Origin: Caldilineaceae bacterium
GTDB lineage: Bacteria; Chloroflexota; Anaerolineae; Caldilineales; Caldilineaceae
Length of the DNA: 64,000 nucleotides
Reading direction: 5' to 3'
NCBI GenBank assembly: GCA_019637645.1
Contig: JAHBVH010000040.1
Coordinates: 16,117-80,116, forward strand
The stretch's first letter is position 1. The number at the start of each line of letters is the position of its first letter. Shown one piece after another: positions 59,088-64,000 of this stretch. The notes under the pieces are model-generated. The model had not been told where the DNA came from. It saw only the letters and a program-made list of their open reading frames with translations, and did not search any database. Made by a program: the position numbers and the translations under genes.

Positions 59088-59495
59088 TGCGCGAACTCCC
59101 CAAGTGGACAGGGTAGCGACTATCCACTTGTCGGAACGCCAACGGCCACACCCTTGGTATACTGTAACTGTACGACCGGTAGGAAGACGGTCGCGAAGAC
59201 AACTTAATAACCGGTTTACGCAGGGTTGCACAGGACGGGTAAGGCCGCGAGTGCAAAAGACTTACCTCTTTTACCACCCTCTCATGTGCATCACCGCACT
59301 CCTCCTTTGTACCATGCCTGTGCAACCAACCCTGTATTCGGTTAGCTTAGCTTCTCCGGAAAACCTACTGATTTATCATTGGTCTCCAAGGCAACTTGTC
59401 CAGCCTTCTGATATAGGCCATTTATATGGCAACCGACCGGCACTTTCATAGGTGCCGGTCTCTTTATGTTTGGGCTTACCGCTTTATGTTTGGGC
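59088..59495. other. Gap after the hox operon, possible small transcript
   Basis: About 400 bp without a protein gene. At 59101-59130 there is a hairpin CAAGTGGACAG / CTATCCACTTG. An extended -10, TGGTATACT, lies at 59155-59163 with no good -35. About 270 bp later comes the terminator at 59435-59466. A short RNA between these signals is possible but no known RNA family was recognised. Confidence 0.35.
59435..59466. terminator. Terminator between hox and the opposed membrane genes
   Basis: GACCGGCAC and GTGCCGGTC form a perfect nine-base stem with an eight-base loop, followed by TCTTTAT. It lies between convergent gene blocks and could serve either direction, more likely the plus strand. Confidence 0.65.
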
Positions 59496-59501
59496 TTACG
59501 C
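59462..59501. repeat. Tandem 20-mer at the end of the DUF421 gene
   Basis: Two copies of CTTTATGTTTGGGCTTAC plus two bases (59462-59481, 59482-59501), differing only in the last two positions. The second copy includes the stop codon of the DUF421 gene. Confidence 0.75.
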
Positions 59502-60254
59502 GGGGGCAGCGTTAACAGATTTTGACCATCTGTCAGCGCTCGTTGGGGCGGCTGGCGTCCAACCGTCATGCTGGCAGATAGGGCAAAGTGGCAGGGTTTC
59601 TTGCTGAAAGGTTTGGGTATAACCACAGCGTTGACAGGCAAGCACTTGCTTGGCTTGGATGAACTGATCCTTGACAAAGCGCTCTGCATTGGAGAGTTCC
59701 ATGGGTGGGACGATCCGTAGCCCGATATGCGCTTCATCAGGGGCAACGGGGAAAACGCTAATCTGCCCATTCTGTTCAAAATAGGCAGCGCGGATCGTAC
59801 CCAAATTTTCCACCCCTTGGCTACGCAAAAATTCAAAGAGTTCGTCGTGGCTCAAGCCAAAGCGGCGTAAATTCGGCATCAGGAGTCGCCCATCCTGTAC
59901 CAACGTCGCCGGTCTACCTTCGACAACCCGCTCCACCAAGTCATGCCGCGCCATTAGCCAGTTGATCCCTCGGTTCAGCACCACCACCGTGGTGACCACG
60001 GCAAAACCATGCAAGAGCGGCACATCTGGATAAAACATCGGGTCACCCACAGCAGAGCCCAAGGCAATGACCAAGGCAAATTCAATTAGCGAAAGCTGGC
60101 CAATGGCTCGGCGACTGAGCAAGCGAATCAACAATAACGTATACACATACATAATGACCGTACGCGCAATGACCTCTAAAGTGAAGGTCCAAGGCAGATC
60201 ACCAACGAACATACGGTGCAGATCAAAGAGCTGAAAGGATGCTGGATCTGACAT
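59496..60254 (-). CDS. DUF421 membrane protein with C-terminal zinc ribbon
   Basis: A 252-residue YetF/YcaP-like protein. Three hydrophobic helices occupy about residues 20-110 with the family block RLLSRRAIGQLSLIEFALVI followed by ALGSAVGDPMFYPDVPLLHG. The soluble DUF421 domain follows (GRPATLVQDGRLLMPNLRRF, LRSQGVENLGTIRAAYFEQN). The last 50 residues add a rubredoxin-like zinc ribbon, CQRCGY ... CPICQHDGW, which is not part of the usual domain. The start at ATG 60254 is favoured over an upstream frame extension, but no strong ribosome site is seen. Function is unknown. Confidence 0.82.
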   Translation of the reverse strand: MSDPASFQLFDLHRMFVGDLPWTFTLEVIARTVIMYVYTLLLIRLLSRRAIGQLSLIEFALVIALGSAVGDPMFYPDVPLLHGFAVVTTVVVLNRGINWLMARHDLVERVVEGRPATLVQDGRLLMPNLRRFGLSHDELFEFLRSQGVENLGTIRAAYFEQNGQISVFPVAPDEAHIGLRIVPPMELSNAERFVKDQFIQAKQVLACQRCGYTQTFQQETLPLCPICQHDGWTPAAPTSADRWSKSVNAAPA

Positions 60255-60297
60255 GCTGGATTTGCTCAGTGAAAAGTGGGAAAGTAAGGTAAGGCCA

Positions 60298-60729
60298 CTA
60301 CCGCCGCGTATTGCGCCGCAAGGTATAGAGATAGGCACTCATATCGCGTGCATCTTGTTCCGTCACCGCTAGGTTGGGCATCGCGGTCCCCGGCTCGATC
60401 GCTTGGGGATCACGCAACCACTGGATCAAGTTATCCGGCGTATTGACCAATGTCCCAGCAATATAATGACGTTCGGCCCAAGCATCCAAGGGTGGCCCCA
60501 CATAGGCGACGGCCCCTGGCACACCGGGGATCGCATGGCAGGCCCCACAGCCATAGGCGCGCAGAGCTTGCACACCCCGTTCTGGATCGCCATCTGCCAC
60601 GCGGCTGTACGATGGCACCAAGCTGAGAGTACAGCCGGTCAATAAGCCCATAAATCCGAGGATGGCAGACGATAGCCAGTGCTGGGGTTGAGCGCTGCGC
60701 CCCATGGGCCAGTATGTCCAATACCTCAT
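60298..60729 (-). CDS. Lipoprotein c-type cytochrome
   Basis: A 143-residue monoheme cytochrome c. The N-terminal helix ends with the lipobox LTGC (Cys33), so it is probably anchored by lipid to the outer face of the membrane. The heme site is CGACH at residues 61-65, and the axial methionine lies in GTAMPNLAVTEQDARDMSAY. LDAWAERHYIAGTLVNTPDN is typical of oxidase-associated cytochromes. AGGAGG precedes the ATG at 60729. It lies 18 bp downstream of the CtaG-like gene. Confidence 0.9.
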   Translation of the reverse strand: MRYWTYWPMGRSAQPQHWLSSAILGFMGLLTGCTLSLVPSYSRVADGDPERGVQALRAYGCGACHAIPGVPGAVAYVGPPLDAWAERHYIAGTLVNTPDNLIQWLRDPQAIEPGTAMPNLAVTEQDARDMSAYLYTLRRNTRR

Positions 60730-60747
60730 CAAAAGACCTCCTGAGGG

Positions 60748-61728
60748 TTAGGGCATTCTTTCGCGTTGGTTGCGCACTGCGAAGCTGGTCTGCGATGGCG
60801 TTGCAGGTCGCTCTAACTCCTGTAGCCACCGAGCGATGAGCAGTAACATCGCGCCCAGATAGAAGAAGCCAACCGGCACCCACATGATCACACCAGCCAA
60901 CTGCTGATCCGCCAGCAGGCTCAAGCCCCATTGGGCAGTGCCCAAACCGTAGACTGGATAAAGGGGCGTGGCCGCAAAGGTTAGTAGTGCCCCCAACAGG
61001 CCACTGTGCATGGCTGTGGTAAAGAGGATAAGCAAAATCAGGCCATAGCCAGCCTTGCGCCGCCGCTGAATATTAACCAGCAATTCGCAGAAGAGGAGCG
61101 CCACGCCAAAGAAGCTCACATGCTCAAGCAGGTGGATGAAGGGATCGACCACAGCGGCTTGATAGAGCAGCGGCGCGTGCCAGATCCAGAGCACAAGGGC
61201 AAAGAGCGCCCAGATCGAAAAAGGATGCTGCAACCCTTGCCACAGGCGGTGTCCCCAACTCCGCTGCCACCATTGGGTGACGGGTCGCCGCCAAGCCGCG
61301 GGCAAGGCCCAGATCCAGAGATGGGGTGGCGCGCCGAGAACAAGCAAAAGCGGGGCGACATAGAGCAACAACATGTGTTGGACCATATGAGCCGAAAACA
61401 GAGCCGAGCTGAGCGCGTCCAATGGGGAAACTAAGGCCACAACCAAAGAGAGCATACCCAAAACGAACCAACTGACCTGCCAGCGCGTCACACCACGCCC
61501 AATGCCAACTTGCACCCAGAGCGTCATAAGCCCGCGGGCGTAGCCATAGGCTGTCAAGAGCAAAGCCAGCAAGATGCCTGGCTCCCCATTCCAAGCAGCC
61601 CAGAGATCATGGGGGGCAATCGGTGCGCCAAAATGAGCCAAAGCCGACATTGGGTTCGCATACCAAATTAGCCCGCCGAGGACCACGGCCATTGGGCCAC
61701 GGCAGTACCTCGCATATCGCGCGCACAT
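60748..61728 (-). CDS. ctaG: Cytochrome c oxidase assembly factor, CtaG (caa3) family
   Basis: A 326-residue membrane protein with about seven helices. LVSPLDALSSALFSAHMVQH, followed by MLLLYVAPLLLVLGAPPHLW, contains the HMxQHM-type histidines of the caa3_CtaG family. WIWHAPLLYQAAVVDPFIHL and LADQQLAGVIMWVPVGFFYL are further family marks. These proteins help insert copper into heme-copper oxidases. GGAAG precedes the ATG. No oxidase subunit gene is visible in the window, so the partner operon is probably to the right or elsewhere. Confidence 0.9.
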   Translation of the reverse strand: MCARYARYCRGPMAVVLGGLIWYANPMSALAHFGAPIAPHDLWAAWNGEPGILLALLLTAYGYARGLMTLWVQVGIGRGVTRWQVSWFVLGMLSLVVALVSPLDALSSALFSAHMVQHMLLLYVAPLLLVLGAPPHLWIWALPAAWRRPVTQWWQRSWGHRLWQGLQHPFSIWALFALVLWIWHAPLLYQAAVVDPFIHLLEHVSFFGVALLFCELLVNIQRRRKAGYGLILLILFTTAMHSGLLGALLTFAATPLYPVYGLGTAQWGLSLLADQQLAGVIMWVPVGFFYLGAMLLLIARWLQELERPATPSQTSFAVRNQRERMP

Positions 61729-61759
61729 GAGTCGTCGCTTCCTCTCCAGCTCGCCAGGG

Positions 61760-62179
61760 TTATACCCAACGGCAAGCTTGTATGAGCAAGACAGAGATAC
61801 CGGTCAGGATCATCAACAGGGTAAAGAGCGCAGACAGGAGCACACTGCCAAAGAGCAGGAAAGGAACGGCTTGATCGGGATCATCGCCAAGCGGGTAGGC
61901 ATTCTGTCGCCAGCGCCGCCAGCTCGCCACGCCAACAAGAGTAGTGATCAAAGCAACGACCAAGGTCAGCGCTAAGACACAGAGCGAATAGAATGGAATG
62001 CCCCCCAACGTCTCTTGGAGAAAACCCAACTGACAAGCCGCTTCCACCAACAAATAGCCAACGATAAAGTAGAGCGCATAGAGCACCGGCCCCGTCAACA
62101 GCCCAAGCCAGAGGTGATGGGGCTTCGCTTGGATCGAACTTTTGTAAATTGATTCGGGCACGACATCGATATTGGTCAA
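61760..62179 (-). CDS. Four-helix membrane protein next to ctaG
   Basis: A 139-residue protein starting at a TTG (62179), chosen because GAGGAG lies eight bases upstream. It has four hydrophobic helices (about 20-45, 53-78, 97-120 and 122-138), with LWLGLLTGPVLYALYFIVGY in the first and QAVPFLLFGSVLLSALFTLL in the third. A polar N-terminus precedes them. It lies 31 bp upstream of ctaG and so is probably part of the same oxidase-related operon. I do not recognise a named family. No metal-binding histidine cluster is obvious. Confidence 0.7.
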   Translation of the reverse strand: MTNIDVVPESIYKSSIQAKPHHLWLGLLTGPVLYALYFIVGYLLVEAACQLGFLQETLGGIPFYSLCVLALTLVVALITTLVGVASWRRWRQNAYPLGDDPDQAVPFLLFGSVLLSALFTLLMILTGISVLLIQACRWV

Positions 62180-62299
62180 GCGGGTACTCCTCGTTGGCAA
62201 TAGGCCGGACACAGACAAAAACGCTACGCGGCTGACACGCGCTGGCAGGGCAACAAGAGTTAGCTCGTCCCCAGCCCACGGCCTTAGCTTGGGTCCAAG

Positions 62300-63568
62300 C
62301 TACTGAAAACGCGCACGATGGCGCTGCCACCCCTCCAGCACCCGCGGCTCGGCAGTTTCACGGTCGAGCCGGAGGCCAAAGACTTGACCCATTGTGCGCA
62401 GGGTGGCTTGGGCTGCGTCAACCCGCCACCCTGCTTTGGCCGCGGCCAGGATTCGATCGGCTAAGGTGGAGAGTACCTGTATGGCGCTGGGCGTGTCGAG
62501 ATCTTGGTCCAATGCTTCGCCAAATTCATAGGCATAGGTGGTGACATCCAACATACGGCTCATGGTGCTTTCCGCTTGGCTGCCCCGCCGCGCGGCCGCG
62601 GTTTGGAGTTTCTGCGCCAAAGCGGCGGCCTCGATTAGCATTTTTTCTTCAAAATTCCACGATGTGCGATAGTGGTATTGGCCCAGATAGACGCGCAACG
62701 CGTCGGGTGAAAAGCGTTCGAGCAGATCGCGCACCATGACCAAGTTGCCCAGCGACTTACTCATCTTTTCGCCTTCGTACTGCACCATAGCCACATGCAA
62801 CCAGTAGCGGACAAAAGGGACTTTACCCGTAACCGGCTCGACCTGGGCAATTTCACATTCATGGTGAGGAAAGATCAGGTCGCTCCCACCGCTGTGAATG
62901 TCGATCATATCGCCCAAGAGTTGCGTTGACATGGTCGAACACTCAATGTGCCAGCCCGGTCGGCCTGGCCCCCACGGGCTGTCCCACGCGGGTTCGCCTG
63001 GTCTCTGCGCCTGCCAGAGGACAAAATCCAACGGGTCCTGTTTATGGGGGTCATCCGGTCGGTTGCCATGGTCATTGGCTACCCCCAGCATCTCGGCACG
63101 CGGAATGCGGCTCAATTTGCCAAACTCAGGCCAGTGGTCCACCCGATAGTAGACATTACCACCGGCGACATACGCCATTCCCGCTTTGAGCAGCTCCTGG
63201 ACAAGCGTCAAAATCTGCGGAATCACATCGGTGGCACGGGGAAAGTGATCCGGCGGACGCACGTTCAGGGCTGCCATATCTTCGATAAAATGCACCGTCC
63301 ACTGGTTCCCGAGGCTGAGCCAATCTTCCCCGACTGCTTGCGCCTTGCGTAGAATATCATCATCAATATCGGTGACATTCTGTACATAGCGCACCTGATA
63401 GTGGTTATATTCGATATAGCGAATCAACGTGTCGTTAGCCACATAGGTGAAGGCGTGACCGAGGTGCGTCGTGTCATAGGGGGTAATACCACAGACATAG
63501 ATCGTCACTGGCCGCGCCGGGAAAGTGAACGGTTCAATCTGGTTGGTACGTGTGTTATATAGGTTCAT
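62300..63568 (-). CDS. Short cysteinyl-tRNA synthetase / MshC-like ligase
   Basis: A 422-residue class I ligase that activates cysteine with ATP. The HIGH-type region reads YVCGITPYDTTHLGHAFTYV, the zinc ligands lie in CGIT, GWHIECSTMS and FPHHECEIAQ, and the KMSKS loop is YEGEKMSKSLGNLVMV. The CGITPYD.THLGHA form, the GGSDLIFPHHE context and the length (about 415) are closer to MshC, the mycothiol cysteine ligase, than to CysS, which has CGPTVYD and a longer C-terminus. However, the DALR segment (SPDALRVYLGQYHYRTSWNF) looks CysS-like. Either a tRNA ligase or a thiol-cofactor ligase is possible. No ribosome site was seen before the ATG. Confidence 0.85.
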   Translation of the reverse strand: MNLYNTRTNQIEPFTFPARPVTIYVCGITPYDTTHLGHAFTYVANDTLIRYIEYNHYQVRYVQNVTDIDDDILRKAQAVGEDWLSLGNQWTVHFIEDMAALNVRPPDHFPRATDVIPQILTLVQELLKAGMAYVAGGNVYYRVDHWPEFGKLSRIPRAEMLGVANDHGNRPDDPHKQDPLDFVLWQAQRPGEPAWDSPWGPGRPGWHIECSTMSTQLLGDMIDIHSGGSDLIFPHHECEIAQVEPVTGKVPFVRYWLHVAMVQYEGEKMSKSLGNLVMVRDLLERFSPDALRVYLGQYHYRTSWNFEEKMLIEAAALAQKLQTAAARRGSQAESTMSRMLDVTTYAYEFGEALDQDLDTPSAIQVLSTLADRILAAAKAGWRVDAAQATLRTMGQVFGLRLDRETAEPRVLEGWQRHRARFQ

Positions 63569-63579
63569 AGGAGAAAGCG

Positions 63580-63780
63580 TTAAAAGCTAGCTTGAAACCA
63601 GTTGGTGCCAAAGAAAATCGAACAGGCAAAGATCAGCACCAATACGACTAAAATGATGCCACAGCCGACGCCTGTACAACCGCCGCGCCCAAAGCCGAAA
63701 TGATCGTTGAGCCAGTCAAAGAGCCAGCCGAGAGCCAGCAATTTTACAATACCAGAGAGACAACCAGGACGTTCTTCCAT
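63580..63780 (-). CDS. Small membrane protein
   Basis: A 66-residue protein beginning MEERPGCLSGIVKLLALGWL. It has two hydrophobic stretches (about 8-22 and 38-58) separated by a Gly-rich, Cys-containing loop (DHFGFGRGGCTGVGCG). The ATG at 63780 is preferred over a TTG within the upstream hairpin. It lies immediately upstream of the ligase gene on the same strand. The family is not recognised. Confidence 0.6.
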   Translation of the reverse strand: MEERPGCLSGIVKLLALGWLFDWLNDHFGFGRGGCTGVGCGIILVVLVLIFACSIFFGTNWFQASF

Positions 63781-63799
63781 ATTCTTCGTTACCTTGTAG

Positions 63800-63832
63800 A
63801 GACCTGACAGGTTTTCCAAACCTGTCAGGTCT
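63800..63832. repeat. Interspersed hairpin, best-conserved copy
   Basis: AGACCTGACAGGTTTT pairs with the reverse complement AAACCTGTCAGGTCT around two bases. It serves here as the reference for the family: related copies are at 2538, 18211, 28157, 40770, 45225, 46001 and, split, 47689. Confidence 0.85.
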
Positions 63833-64000
63833 GGTCTGAATGCGTAACAAAATACACGGTTGATTTAGTTTTTTGCTATGACCGCCCGCGCCCAATGGGC
63901 AACCGAAAGGCACCGGGCAACCGAACAACGCTGGCTCAAGCCCGCTTATGAAGGTTAACCATTAACTTTGGTAAGCCAGCGCTGATTGAAATCAGCGCTG
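63833..64000. repeat. Right-edge non-coding DNA with dispersed repeats
   Basis: No gene was seen. It contains GGGCAACCGAA twice (near 63897 and 63914), the AAGCCCGCTTATGAAGG repeat shared with 25851, and a CAGCGCTGATTGAAATCAGCGCTG palindrome at the very end. Confidence 0.55.

Overview
The window looks like a chromosomal segment of a bacterium of the phylum Chloroflexota (Anaerolineae/Caldilineae-like). This is inferred from the gene families and the fused complex I genes, not from a database match. GC content is moderate. Genes often have clear Shine-Dalgarno sites, and many gaps hold short palindromic hairpins. No rRNA, tRNA, CRISPR array or intact insertion sequence was recognised.

Region 1 (1-24.8 kb) carries two divergent complex I operons. 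The minus-strand set is nuoA-H-J-K-(small TPR/membrane gene)-L-M-N, a membrane arm only. The plus-strand set is complete: nuoA, B, CD (fused), EF (fused), G, H, I, J, K, L, M, N, ending at a strong terminator. A decayed GxxExxY-family gene sits between nuoCD and nuoEF.

Region 2 (25-27 kb) holds a SAM methyltransferase and a metallophosphoesterase. Region 3 (27.3-46 kb) is a nitrogen/urea island: ureF-ureD-ureA-ureB-ureC, a truncated cysteine-hydrolase gene, an oligopeptide/nickel-type ABC importer with a divergent GntR regulator and a shared palindromic operator, the urea importer urtABCDE, and ureG. No ureE is present.

Region 4 (46.2-59.5 kb) is a fermentative/hydrogen block. It has a CBS-domain protein, a thioredoxin-reductase-like flavoprotein without its redox cysteines, pyruvate:ferredoxin oxidoreductase preceded in frame by a zinc-finger-less HypA-like module, a dihydroorotate-dehydrogenase-like protein, and the bidirectional NAD-linked [NiFe] hydrogenase hoxE-F-U-Y-H with its maturation protease. 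Pyruvate oxidation, NAD(H) and H2 are plausibly balanced here, with urease and hydrogenase both needing nickel.

Region 5 (59.5-64 kb, minus strand) holds a DUF421 membrane protein with a zinc ribbon, a lipoprotein cytochrome c, a CtaG-type oxidase assembly factor, a four-helix membrane protein, a short cysteinyl-tRNA-synthetase/MshC-like ligase and a small membrane protein. A family of AGACCTGTCAGGT-type hairpins is scattered through the intergenic gaps of the whole window.
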